NCBI GenBank assembly: GCA_021777835.1
Contig: JAJYDC010000002.1
Coordinates: 153,810-217,809, forward strand
DNA from: Bacteroidota bacterium
GTDB taxonomy: Bacteria > Bacteroidota > Ignavibacteria > Ignavibacteriales > Ignavibacteriaceae
Direction: 5' to 3'
DNA: 64,000 nucleotides
The translations under genes were made by a program, and so were the position numbers. The notes beneath the pieces were generated by a model. The model had not been told where the DNA came from, did not search any database, and saw only the letters and a program-made list of their open reading frames with translations. This document shows positions 55,716 through 64,000 of the stretch, piece after piece (the stretch's first letter is position 1; the number at the start of each line of letters is the position of its first letter).

Positions 55716-57164
55716 ATGAACGCAAATATTTTTCCTGTTAACCCAATCCTCTTAGTTGACGACGAAGAGCACTTTCTGTTAAGCGCTGAATTAACCTTGT
55801 CCTCCAATGGAATAAAAAATATTGAAACTTGCAGGGACAGCCGCGAAGTAATGGAGCTATTATCAAGCAAATCCTTTTCCCTAGTAGTGCTTGATATAAA
55901 TATGCCGTATTTATCAGGTGTTGACTTAATTCCCGCTATAGTAAATAAATTTCCTGAGATCCCTGTTATTGTTATATCTGCAATTAATAATGTCGATAGT
56001 GCAGTGTATTGTATGAAGGAAGGGGCATTTGATTACGTAGTTAAACCAATTGATGATACTCGTCTTGTCACTACAATAAAAAGAGGTCTTGAGCTTACTG
56101 AAATTAGAAGTGAAAACGAAATGCTAAAACAATCGCTTCTTAAAGAAAATATTGAGCATCCGGAAGCTTTCAATGAAATTGTCACACACTGCAGTGTAAT
56201 GCAGTCAATTTTCAAATATATTGAAGCAATTGCAAAAACAAATCTGCCTGTACTTATTACCGGGGAAACGGGTACAGGGAAGGAACTCTTTGCTAAATCA
56301 ATCCACCGGGTAAGTGATAGAAAAGGCGAGTTAATATCGGTAAACGTTGCAGGTTTGGACGATAACTTCTTCTCAGACACATTGTTCGGTCATAAAAAAG
56401 GAGCCTTTACAGGTGCCGAAATTGATAGGAAAGGCTTAATTGAAAAAGCCGAAAACGGAACGCTTTTTTTGGATGAAATTGGAGACTTAAGCATTGAATC
56501 TCAAGTAAAATTACTAAGACTTTTACAAGACGGTCAGTATTATCCGTTAGGATCCGATGTCGCAAAATTATCCGATGCAAGAATAATTGTTGCTACTCAC
56601 CGTGATATTAAAGCTATGCAGGCGGGGAATACATTTAGGCAGGATCTTTATTACAGATTAAAGTCTCATCATATAGTCATACCGCCTCTAAGAGAAAGAA
56701 AAATTGATCTGCCTTACCTGGTAGATCATTTTATTACTAAGGCATCTAATTTACTTGGCAAGAAGCGTCCTGCTGTTCCCAAAGAATTATATACTTTGCT
56801 TAGTAATTATCCCTTCCCGGGAAATGTAAGAGAACTTGAAGGAATGATTTTCGATGCAATAAGTCTACATAATTCCGGGATACTTTCTCTTGAATCTATC
56901 AGAAAGAAAATAATGGATTATAATCAGGATAGAAATACAACTTCATTTAATTCAGTTGTTTCAAAAGGACAGAAGGATGAGCTAATTAATTTTCCCGGTA
57001 GATTTCCTACATTAAAAGAGACGGAAGACTCCTTAATTGCTGAGGCACTAAAAAGAGCCAGGGGAAATCAAACTATTGCCGCTGAACTGCTCGGGATGTC
57101 GAGACGTGCGTTAAATAATCGCCTAAGAAGAGCTGACGACAATGATCTGAAATCAGAGATGTAA
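55716..57164 (+). CDS. Sigma-54-dependent response regulator (NtrC family)
   Basis: 482 residues from the ATG at 55716; an in-frame ATG at 55689 would overlap the kinase gene and adds nine residues ahead of the receiver. The receiver has the acidic pair ('ILLVDDEEHF'), phosphoacceptor Asp in 'LVVLDINMPYLSG' and Lys in 'DYVVKPIDD'. The AAA+ domain has Walker A 'ITGETGTGKELFAKSIH', the sigma-54-contacting GAFTGA in 'GHKKGAFTGAEID' and Walker B 'GTLFLDEIGDL'. The C-terminal Fis-type helix-turn-helix reads 'NQTIAAELLGMSRRALNNRLRR'. All activation motifs are intact. It probably activates a few promoters, possibly the small secreted gene next to it. Confidence 0.95.
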   Translation: MNANIFPVNPILLVDDEEHFLLSAELTLSSNGIKNIETCRDSREVMELLSSKSFSLVVLDINMPYLSGVDLIPAIVNKFPEIPVIVISAINNVDSAVYCMKEGAFDYVVKPIDDTRLVTTIKRGLELTEIRSENEMLKQSLLKENIEHPEAFNEIVTHCSVMQSIFKYIEAIAKTNLPVLITGETGTGKELFAKSIHRVSDRKGELISVNVAGLDDNFFSDTLFGHKKGAFTGAEIDRKGLIEKAENGTLFLDEIGDLSIESQVKLLRLLQDGQYYPLGSDVAKLSDARIIVATHRDIKAMQAGNTFRQDLYYRLKSHHIVIPPLRERKIDLPYLVDHFITKASNLLGKKRPAVPKELYTLLSNYPFPGNVRELEGMIFDAISLHNSGILSLESIRKKIMDYNQDRNTTSFNSVVSKGQKDELINFPGRFPTLKETEDSLIAEALKRARGNQTIAAELLGMSRRALNNRLRRADDNDLKSEM

Positions 57165-57400
57165 GTTAACTAAAAGTCGCAATCATAAAATCCACAATGA
57201 CTTATCTAGATAAATAGATGCCACATTTTTACCATTTGCCACATTCTTTCATTTATACTTAAACATATAAAATATAAAGGCTTATATTACTATCTATGTA
57301 TCCGTTTGCAATTTTGTGGCACTGGTTCGAATGCATTAAATAAATTCGTTCTAACGGCTAAGTGATTATTTGGTAAGAGTCTATACAATATTCTTCAAGA

Positions 57401-57416
57401 TGGCATATCCTTTGAG
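57401..57416 (+). promoter_or_regulatory. Candidate sigma-54 promoter
   Basis: TGGCATATCCTTTGAG has the GG of the -24 element and TTTG at the correct spacing for the -12 element (consensus TGGCACGnnnnTTGCW); the final GC is GA. It lies about 44 bases upstream of the start at 57460, just downstream of the NtrC-type regulator gene. Confidence 0.4.
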
Positions 57417-57459
57417 TTATACTCTTCAGTATTTATTAACAAATAGGTTAGGAGTAAAT

Positions 57460-57885
57460 ATGAAAAAGGTTGTATTTAGTTTGGTTTTAGTTGCATTTAC
57501 TGTATTGATTTTTACAGCACCTAATTTCGGCGAACAAAAATCCAGTGTTTTAAGAAGGAAGATGATTGAAAACGCTTTGCAAGTGTTCCCAAGTTCTTTG
57601 AACTTGTCTGTTCCGGGAGTCGTTGAATCAACAATTTATAATATCGTACTGGTAAAGAACTACTTTCCCGATGAAAATTATAGTAAAATTATAAAAGCAT
57701 TAAATATGGTTGCACAGTCGGATGATAATCCATCAATAAGATTCAAAGCTCATTTAGCATTAATATATCTGACTTATGGATCAAATATTAAGCTAAAACC
57801 GATTCATGATACATATGATCATGAGTATATTTTCAAGCAAATTTCAGAACAGTTAGAAAAGAAATTATTAGTTGCCTCAAATTAG
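57460..57885 (+). CDS. Small secreted protein of unknown function
   Basis: 141 residues from the ATG at 57460, which has a TTAGGAG ribosome site five bases away; longer in-frame starts upstream carry no signal. The protein begins MKKVVFSLVLVAFTVLIFTAPNFGE, a signal peptide without a lipobox. The mature part is helical with 'LSVPGVVESTIYNIVLVKNYFP', 'NPSIRFKAHLALIYLTYG' and a charged tail, recalling HEAT-like helical repeats. It follows the NtrC-type regulator by about 295 bases and is followed by a strong terminator, so it is a single-gene unit and a possible target of that regulator. Confidence 0.7.
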   Translation: MKKVVFSLVLVAFTVLIFTAPNFGEQKSSVLRRKMIENALQVFPSSLNLSVPGVVESTIYNIVLVKNYFPDENYSKIIKALNMVAQSDDNPSIRFKAHLALIYLTYGSNIKLKPIHDTYDHEYIFKQISEQLEKKLLVASN

Positions 57886-57979
57886 AAACCTCTAAGTACC
57901 GATGAGATTCTTCATGCATGTCAATAGTCGGAGGAAAACAGTATTATTAGGCTAAGTTAGCAATCCTAAGAGTACTGTG

Positions 57980-58012
57980 AAAATGCCGGAGTCAATCCGG
58001 CATTTTAATTTT
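57980..58012 (+). terminator. Strong bidirectional rho-independent terminator
   Basis: An 11-bp perfect stem (57980-57990 with 57996-58006) around a 5-base loop, ending in TTTTAATTTT on the plus strand and AAAA-flanked on the other. It closes the small secreted gene (+) and stands beyond the exonuclease-GIY-YIG gene (-), whose stop is at 58068. Confidence 0.9.
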
Positions 58013-58067
58013 ATGTCTGCTTATTTATAAAATTACTTTATACAATACTTTCAATCTCATTTATTTC

Positions 58068-59819
58068 CTATAAATTATCGTAAACTTCTTCTTTTGCCTG
58101 ATTGAATTTGTTGATTAAGAATTTCATATCAAAATATGTATCCTCCGGAATATCCGCAGTATTATTAAAGCTGCTCAATTTTGAATAAAGATCTTGTTTG
58201 CTTGTATACTCTTTTAAGTAAAAAACTCTAACTTTATTTCTATTCTTTACCAGCCAATTCAATGTGATTTTAATTTTCTCAAGATCTTCTTCATCCGGCA
58301 TTATCTTCCTGTTAATTGTCATCTCAAAATAGTCATCAAGGGCTTCTTCAAAATTATCTTTTCCTTTAATGACATTTTTCTTAATGTATATTTTTCCGGT
58401 AAGCATTAAAATATAATCGTGATTATTGCCTTCTACTATTTCAAACAACACATTTGCAAGGTTAACAGGCTCAGAGAGAAGTGAAGACTTATGAGTCTGG
58501 GATAAAATTAAATCAACAAGCTCTTTAACTTCTGCTGCCTTTTCATATTTTAGTTCGTTAGAATATTCTTTCATTTTATTTAAGAGCCGGTTAAGTGCAA
58601 ATTGACTCTTTCCATAAAGAAATTCATACACTTTATCTAACTCTCCCTCATAAACTGACTTTTCTTTATTAACGCATGGTGCTGTACACCTATCGATTTC
58701 TGCAAGAAAACATTTTCTGCCTTTAGAAAATTCTGCATCAGTACATTCACGCAAGGAGAAAGTCCTGTTTATCATATCCAGAACAGAAGCTGCTTTCTTT
58801 CGAGATATAAATAACCCAAAGTAATCATTACCGTCAAAATCAAAATAGTTGCATATTTCAGGGACCGGAAAAGTATTTGAAACATTTATCCTAAGGAAAT
58901 ATTTATCGCCGTATTCTTTTAATAAAGTATTATGCTTAGGCTTTAATAGCTTAATTGATTCTGCTTCTGCTAGTAAGGCTGTAAGCTCCGAGTTAGTAAT
59001 CTCTATTTTTAACCTTGCACCTTGCTGCACAATTTTCTTAGCTTTCCTTGGAGCAGTGCTTGAGAAGTATGATTTTACCCTGTTCTTTAATGACTTTGCT
59101 TTCCCTATATAAATAATCTCATCACGAGAATTTAGAAAGTAATAAATACCGGGTGCGTCAGGCAAGGTAGATACATCTTCACCAAGTCTCTTTTTAATTT
59201 TGGTGCTTTGAAATTGTAACCCTTTAGGAAATTTCTGGAAGTTTATAATATCATTAACAGTTTGGATATTAAAATTAGCCTGCAGTTCTTTTGCCATTTT
59301 AATAAAGGCACGTGCTGTAACTTCTGCATCTCCCAGTGCCCGGTGAGAATTCGAATTCTTAAGTTTCAAATGACCTGCAACTGTCCCTAATGATTTGCTT
59401 CGTAGAAACGGATAAAGACGGCGTGCAATTTTTAAAGTACAAAAATTCAAGTTAGGCAGGAAATCTCGTCCGCAATAACGGTATTCCTTTCTGAGAAAAC
59501 TTAGGTCAAAAGAAAAATTGTGTCCTGCAAGTATTTCTTCCGAGGCAAAATCGGTTACTTCGTCGACTATATCTTCAAAAAATGGTGCACTGAAAACATC
59601 ATCAGTTGCTATTCCAGTTAATTGTGTTATGAAATAAGGGATTTCTTTTCCGGGATTAATAAGTGAATTATATTGATCAACTATTTTAAAATTAGAAACC
59701 TTAACCATTGCAATTTCAATAATTCCATTTCGCGCAGGTGACAAGCCGGTTGTCTCTACGTCTATAATACAAAATGGGGCTTCTTCAATCGGAAGTTGTA
59801 GAATGTTTTCTTGTGTCAT
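58068..59819 (-). CDS. DnaQ-like exonuclease fused to a GIY-YIG (UvrC N-terminal-like) nuclease
   Basis: 583 residues. N-terminal DEDDh exonuclease (about 14-185): 'FCIIDVETTGLSPARNGIIEIAM' (D-E), 'ILAGHNFSFDLSFLRKEY' (D) and 'NSHRALGDAEVTARAF' (H-D). Then a GIY-YIG domain (about 215-300): 'LPDAPGIYYFLNSRDEIIYIGKAKSLKNRVKSYF' with a later 'LLAEAESIKLLKPKHN' glutamate, the layout of UvrC/Cho. A UVR-like helix pair follows ('YSNELKYEKAAEVKELVDLI') and a C-terminal region of about 120 residues. Both nuclease sites are intact. It is related to the exonuclease-UvrC-like fusions found in Bacteroidota and Actinobacteria. Role: probably DNA repair; genuine uvrC is not in this window. Confidence 0.88.
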   Translation of the reverse strand: MTQENILQLPIEEAPFCIIDVETTGLSPARNGIIEIAMVKVSNFKIVDQYNSLINPGKEIPYFITQLTGIATDDVFSAPFFEDIVDEVTDFASEEILAGHNFSFDLSFLRKEYRYCGRDFLPNLNFCTLKIARRLYPFLRSKSLGTVAGHLKLKNSNSHRALGDAEVTARAFIKMAKELQANFNIQTVNDIINFQKFPKGLQFQSTKIKKRLGEDVSTLPDAPGIYYFLNSRDEIIYIGKAKSLKNRVKSYFSSTAPRKAKKIVQQGARLKIEITNSELTALLAEAESIKLLKPKHNTLLKEYGDKYFLRINVSNTFPVPEICNYFDFDGNDYFGLFISRKKAASVLDMINRTFSLRECTDAEFSKGRKCFLAEIDRCTAPCVNKEKSVYEGELDKVYEFLYGKSQFALNRLLNKMKEYSNELKYEKAAEVKELVDLILSQTHKSSLLSEPVNLANVLFEIVEGNNHDYILMLTGKIYIKKNVIKGKDNFEEALDDYFEMTINRKIMPDEEDLEKIKITLNWLVKNRNKVRVFYLKEYTSKQDLYSKLSSFNNTADIPEDTYFDMKFLINKFNQAKEEVYDNL

Positions 59820-60358
59820 TATGCAAATTTATAATTAAATTCCAACTTTATCATTAGTCTTATTTATAAATTCTTCTTTTTATTTTTAATAATTTATACT
59901 CATTCAAAATAATTGCAAAAAATAAGTCCCGCGGTGTTTTATAATTGAGCATCAGTAATTGCTTGCTAGCAAATAAAGAATTGCTAATATTTAATATAAG
60001 AACTCCTGAACAAATCTTTGTCAGCTTAAATCTTCGCTTTCATAATTACTTATTTGTCTAATAATCTTTTGAGGTGAGGACCTTGGCAGAATTATGCTTC
60101 CAATTGGTTAGTTAGTTATTGAATTAAAATATTATATTCTTTTTTTCTCCTATAGATTTAATGGATTGGTATTATCTAAACTTTAATAAATAAAGAAAAA
60201 TTAATGTATCGATTTATGACAAGTTCTAATATCCTAACTTGCGTGGATGCAGACAATTTACTTTATTAATATACGCTATAGGGCATTGGCTGTTTTTAAA
60301 TATGAATTTAAAAGGGATAGAAATTAATTCTATCCCTTTTATTAAATAATTAAGTTAA
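59820..60358. other. Intergenic stretch beyond the lipoprotein gene
   Basis: 539 AT-rich bases. The right end holds the terminator of the lipoprotein gene (60310-60340); the left end must carry the promoter of the exonuclease fusion gene. No gene is seen. Confidence 0.6.
60310..60340 (-). terminator. Rho-independent terminator of the glycine-rich lipoprotein gene
   Basis: A 13-bp perfect stem (60310-60322 with 60328-60340) around a 5-base loop. AAAAGGG at the base gives a T tract on the minus strand. It lies 18 bases past the stop at 60359. Confidence 0.9.
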
Positions 60359-61327
60359 TTACTTTCCTTTTTTCCCTCCGCCTCCGCCGCTAGTAACTAC
60401 TTTTACATCAACGTACGTAAGGTTATTATTAACATCCACAATTGGGAAACCGGCTCCCTCTGAAGAAGCTGCTGAAACTGCTATTGTCGAAGGACTTATA
60501 TAATTTGCATAATTATCGATTATAGCATGGCTCAGGTCTACCATATTACTCGGAGTATAAAATGTTATTCGATAATTCCCAATTTCAGTTGGTTTCCACC
60601 CTCCTTCAGAAGCTCCATATATTAGTTTCCCGGCAATGTTTAATTCCATAGCAAAACTAATGTTACTTGGAGTTTCTAAACCTTCCCAATATCCGTTAAC
60701 ATTCCATACCGGTTCAACTGGTGGATTTAATGGGAATTTTTGAATTACTAGTTTAGCACTATTAGTAGCTACTGTTGCCCAATTGCTTAAATATGTGGTC
60801 GTATTAGTTCCTTGAAGCTCATTTAGTGAACTTGGGTATTCAAGCAATGCCATATTGTAGGCCGTCATAGAGGACACGGCTGCGAACAGTACTACCTCTA
60901 ATCTAAAAGGTCTATTAAGCACAGGGTTCATTGACTCAATATTATCACCCCAATCAACAAATGATACAAAATTAGACCCCAGCGAGGCATAATCGGCTTG
61001 CCAATAATTTCCTTCCGTCTTTTGAGGATACCAAGGTCCGGTTGTTGTTAAAGCAGCTATCTCCGATGCTGTTAATCCTGGATAATCGCCAACATAGATT
61101 TTTAAAAAGCTATTACTAGGTAATTTAGTCAACGAATAATCCGAAGCTAAAAGAGCAGGAAAAGAAAGATTATTTACTAAAGTCTCTGTATGTCCGCCAC
61201 CTCCGCCCCCGCTCCCGTATTTGTGAATAATCGATTGGTCTTTGGATGGCTCAACTGGGTGTTCATAACAATCTACAAGAAGAATTGAGAAAGCAAAAAA
61301 CAATATTGTGAAAATATTCCTTTTCAT
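60359..61327 (-). CDS. Lipoprotein with glycine-rich linkers, unknown function
   Basis: 322 residues from the ATG at 61327, chosen because AGGAGG sits just ahead of it; the upstream start at 61369 has none and would precede the signal peptide. It begins MKRNIFTILFFAFSILLVDCYEH, with a lipobox (LLVDC). Soon after comes 'KYGSGGGGGGHTET', and the C-terminus ends 'VVTSGGGGGKKGK', so glycine runs flank the folded body (about residues 45-305). The body has beta-rich segments with 'DWGDNIESMNPVLNRPFRLEVVLFA' and no recognised domain. Single-gene unit. Confidence 0.75.
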   Translation of the reverse strand: MKRNIFTILFFAFSILLVDCYEHPVEPSKDQSIIHKYGSGGGGGGHTETLVNNLSFPALLASDYSLTKLPSNSFLKIYVGDYPGLTASEIAALTTTGPWYPQKTEGNYWQADYASLGSNFVSFVDWGDNIESMNPVLNRPFRLEVVLFAAVSSMTAYNMALLEYPSSLNELQGTNTTTYLSNWATVATNSAKLVIQKFPLNPPVEPVWNVNGYWEGLETPSNISFAMELNIAGKLIYGASEGGWKPTEIGNYRITFYTPSNMVDLSHAIIDNYANYISPSTIAVSAASSEGAGFPIVDVNNNLTYVDVKVVTSGGGGGKKGK

Positions 61328-61920
61328 AGGTCCTCCTAGAAGATTTTTATTGAAGACAGTATTTCTCACACATTTTGTTTAATAAAAAGTACTTATTAAT
61401 TAATTTTGTGCTTTATCCCTTTTTGAATTTTATTTCAAAGAGCTAAAGCTTCTGCCGGAAAGAAAAAAATATTAGGTAGAATGTATTTGGATTGTTTGTG
61501 CTACAACACAAAATTTGAAAACAATTACATGAAACAAATGCATTCTTTCAGCATTAAGAGTAAAATGAATTACATTAAGTAATTGAATAAACGAAAAGTA
61601 TTTCCATGTGATAAGATAGATTGTTAAAATTTAAAGTCAAGTCAATAATTACAGAAATGGTTCTATAAGTAATTATAATAAAATGATTTACAAATACAAA
61701 CGGTTGATTAATGTAAACCAAATTTCCTCTGTTTTTTCTTAATTACCAGAAAAATCAAATTCACTAATTTTTGAGTATCTTTTATATTTCTTTTTCGCTC
61801 TTCGGAATAATTTTGAATTATTCCTATAATCATTCGTCCATATTTAATTTAGCAGTAATAATTCCAAGCTAAAAGTTTACTTACGTAATTAATTACGCAA
61901 ATAAAGGTCCATCAATAAAA
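61328..61920. other. Intergenic stretch between the lipoprotein and regulator genes
   Basis: 593 AT-rich bases. Next to 61920 is a 14-base perfect palindrome (61884-61897), too AT-rich to interpret. The rest must contain the lipoprotein promoter. No gene is seen. Confidence 0.5.
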
Positions 61921-63267
61921 TTACTTTCGTAGACCATACTTACTTATTTTGTTGTATAGCGTTACCCTGTCAATCTCAAGGATAGAAGCACTCTTGGATA
62001 TATTCCAATGATTTTCATTTAAAATATTAAGAATATGCTTTTTCTCTATAGCCCAAATACTCTTGCAGCCATTGTCATCAATAAAATTCATTGCTGATAC
62101 GTGAAACGGTAGATCTTCTACAATAATTTTGTTTGACTTTCCAACTACAACCGCACGCTCGATTGCATTTTCTAATTCTCTTACATTCCCTGGCCATTCG
62201 TAATTAATAAGAAATTCCATGGCCTCCTTTGAAACAATTTTAAAAGGCTTATTCATAGCTGTTGAGAATTTCTTAATAAAGAAATCTACTAGAATATGAA
62301 TGTCCTCTTTTCTTTCTCTAAGCGGGGGAATAAGAATTGGATAAACATTTAATTTATAATAAAGATCCTCTCGAAATTTTCCATCCTTAACTAATTCTTC
62401 AAGCCGTTCATGTGTTGCGGTTATAATGCGTACGTTGCTATTAACCATTATATCGCCGCCAACACGTGTATATTGTTTTGACTCAATAAAATGTAATAGC
62501 TCTAATTGTATCTTCAATGAAATAGAACTTATCTCATCAAGAAAAATAGTCCCTCCTTCAGCCATCTCAATCTTACCTTTTCGGTCGTATTGTGCGCCTG
62601 CAGCAGACCCTTTTTCCTGACCGAATAGTTCACACTCTAAAAGAGATTCTCTTAATGCACCGCAACTAACTTGCACAAATGGGTAATACTTTCTTTTGCT
62701 GTTTATGTGTATTGCTTTTGCTACTAAATCCTTACCGGTGCCGCTTTCGCCCCGAATCATAACAATTGAATCAGTTGGTGCAACCTTATGAATACTATCA
62801 TAAATTTTTCTTAATTGATAGCTCTCGCAAATCAACCTATCTGGCTTTATTATTTCATCAATATTTTCCCTTAACTGTTTGTTTTCTATTCGTAACGCCT
62901 TTTGTTCAATTGCCTTTTGAACAAGATGAGCAAGTTCTTCTGGATTGATAGGCTTGGTCAGATAGCAGTCAGCCCCATTTTTAAGAGCTGATATAGCTGT
63001 AGGTACCGATGCATATTCTGTGGTCAGAATTACTACGGTATCATTTTGCATTGATTTAATTTTCGAAAGTAAACCGAAGTCTTTCATGGAGGGTATATTC
63101 AAATCAATCAATAATAAATCAAATTGTACTTCTGTAAATTTCTTTAATGTACTTTCACCGTTTTCTGCTGTATCAACAGTATAACCTTTTCCATTTAGCA
63201 AACTTGAAAGTGACTCCCTCACTTCCTTCCTATTGTCAACTATTAAAATCTTTTCTTTTGTTCTCAT
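61921..63267 (-). CDS. NtrC-family response regulator with degenerate GAFTGA loop
   Basis: 448 residues. Receiver: the acidic pair reads D11-N12 instead of D-D, while D55 (phosphoacceptor) and K105 are kept. AAA+ domain: Walker A GESGTGKD (173-180) and Walker B 'GTIFLDEISSI' are intact, but the sigma-54-contacting loop is GSAAGA (220-225) instead of GAFTGA. The C-terminal helix-turn-helix is normal ('NISKSASILEIDRVTLYNKI'). The protein therefore keeps ATP and DNA binding but probably cannot remodel sigma-54 polymerase, as in TyrR or R. capsulatus NtrC, and may repress or use sigma-70. No kinase gene lies beside it. Confidence 0.9.
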   Translation of the reverse strand: MRTKEKILIVDNRKEVRESLSSLLNGKGYTVDTAENGESTLKKFTEVQFDLLLIDLNIPSMKDFGLLSKIKSMQNDTVVILTTEYASVPTAISALKNGADCYLTKPINPEELAHLVQKAIEQKALRIENKQLRENIDEIIKPDRLICESYQLRKIYDSIHKVAPTDSIVMIRGESGTGKDLVAKAIHINSKRKYYPFVQVSCGALRESLLECELFGQEKGSAAGAQYDRKGKIEMAEGGTIFLDEISSISLKIQLELLHFIESKQYTRVGGDIMVNSNVRIITATHERLEELVKDGKFREDLYYKLNVYPILIPPLRERKEDIHILVDFFIKKFSTAMNKPFKIVSKEAMEFLINYEWPGNVRELENAIERAVVVGKSNKIIVEDLPFHVSAMNFIDDNGCKSIWAIEKKHILNILNENHWNISKSASILEIDRVTLYNKISKYGLRK

Positions 63268-63657
63268 AATTATCTCTTAATATAATTTTCCCGTTTAAAG
63301 AATTAATCCAGTTACAAATTTAAACAAACGAAATGGAGGTGAAAAGTATCAATTAAGGGCAAATAACCGCGGGTCACTAAATAAAAACTGCATTTGGTTT
63401 CAATATCTTGCTTTAGAACCAATTTCCTTTTTCTACTTCTTGCAAGAAATGTCTATCAAATTATCTAATTAAATAATTATTTTAATCCCTTATTTATGAT
63501 CATTTAGAATCAAAGGTAATCATATGTCCAAATTGATTTTCAATAATTAACATAAGTACTAATGAACGCATTGGATCAAAAATAAGGTAACCGAAGTAGA
63601 CTTGTAAAAAAGTCGTTAGGTCATAATATAGGTAACCCAAAATTTAGAAGGTTATCT
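63268..63657. other. Stretch between the regulator gene and the IS transposase
   Basis: 390 bases. The right end probably contains the left end of the insertion sequence: GGTAACC occurs at 63586 and again at 63631, and the region between holds TGTAAAAAAGTC. The exact IS border cannot be set without the right end. Confidence 0.5.
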
Positions 63658-64000
63658 ATGAGCAATTTATCCAAAAAAGAATATCTTATTGAAATCAGGA
63701 AGCGTTACTTTTTAGCAACAAGGGCTGAAAAGTCACTTATTCTTGATGAACTTTGTGCCATATGCAGCTTTAACAGAAAATATGCCATCAGAGTTATTTC
63801 AAAAGATTTAACTGAACATATCAAAAAAAAAGGCAGACCTAAGAAATACTATAGCAAAGCTATAATTGATTTCCTAAAAGATCTTTGGGTACTTACCAAT
63901 CTTGCTTGTGCTGAAAGACTTAAAGCAGCTATCCCTTTATGGTTGCCTCATTATAATTTTCATAGCAATAATCATTTAACTGAGAAGGATGTAAAACTTC
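63658..64000 (+). CDS. IS transposase, N-terminal part (cut by window edge)
   Basis: The frame opens with ATG at 63658 and runs off the window, giving 114 residues. It begins MSNLSKKEYLIEIRKRYFLA, continues 'LDELCAICSFNRKYAIRVIS' and 'KKKGRPKKYYSKAIIDFLKDLWVL', a helix-turn-helix followed by the GRPKKY basic motif. This is the DNA-binding N-terminus of integrase-core (DDE) transposases of an IS481/ISNCY-like group. The catalytic domain lies outside. The coding sense is clean, so it may be a live element; the inverted repeat cannot be checked here. Confidence 0.8.
   Translation, partial: MSNLSKKEYLIEIRKRYFLATRAEKSLILDELCAICSFNRKYAIRVISKDLTEHIKKKGRPKKYYSKAIIDFLKDLWVLTNLACAERLKAAIPLWLPHYNFHSNNHLTEKDVKL

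Noticed and set aside
57316..57335. TGGCACTGGTTCGAATGCA as a sigma-54 promoter
   Set aside because: The GG to GC distance is 15 bases instead of 12.
57318..57340. GGTTCGAATGC as a tRNA T-arm
   Set aside because: No acceptor or anticodon stems can be built around it.
61884..61897. 14-base palindrome CGTAATTAATTACG
   Set aside because: Several such short AT-rich palindromes are expected by chance.

Overview
The window is AT-rich bacterial chromosome with genes packed on both strands. It most likely comes from the Ignavibacteria or a close relative on the Bacteroidota/Chlorobi side. The evidence is a type IX secretion (T9SS)-style C-terminal sorting domain with the QNYPNPFNP signature (18797-20680), two PorV/PorQ-family barrels, a second secreted protein with a sorting domain, SusC-like and PAF-type outer-membrane proteins, and lipid A/LPS genes (kdsC, two GT9 transferases). 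No rRNA, tRNA or CRISPR array was seen. Assignments rest on reading motifs by eye; no database search was run.

Layout. 1-4088 (+): the 3' end of a GH2 beta-mannosidase-like gene, an exported (alpha/alpha)6 glycosidase and a MalK/UgpC-type ATPase, so a carbohydrate-use locus. 4148-14109 (-): ten tightly spaced or overlapping genes that look like one operon: TPR lipoprotein, NodB deacetylase, GT2, radical SAM protein, barrel-like envelope protein, M50 membrane protease, lipoprotein, secreted propeller, and two PorV-like proteins. 14265-20680 (-): MFS transporter, TonB-dependent-type receptor and a large secreted multi-domain protein, with two clear terminators. 21001-29757: kdsC, an LD-carboxypeptidase, an overlapping operon GT9-GT9-methyltransferase-ispE, a heptanucleotide repeat array and polA. 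30260-35495 (-): a small unknown gene and a TetR-HlyD-DHA2-TolC efflux operon with a likely operator.

35955-43569 (+): PP2C phosphatase, Ser/Thr kinase with a YCF48-like extracellular propeller, murA, a membrane protein with an HEXXH motif, and a CCA-adding enzyme family protein. This is the most interesting block, because a phosphorylation switch sits directly beside the first committed enzyme of peptidoglycan synthesis. 43978-51245 (+): a TolC-MacA-MacB type exporter with one ATPase and three FtsX-type permease genes. 51264-54149: exonuclease III, a barrel protein and a methyltransferase.

54515-57885 (+): a soluble PAS histidine kinase, a sigma-54 response regulator and a small secreted protein with a candidate sigma-54 promoter. 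58068-63267 (-): a DnaQ/GIY-YIG (UvrC-like) fusion, a glycine-rich lipoprotein and a second NtrC-type regulator whose GAFTGA loop and receiver acidic pair are both degenerate. The right edge cuts an IS transposase gene beginning at 63658.
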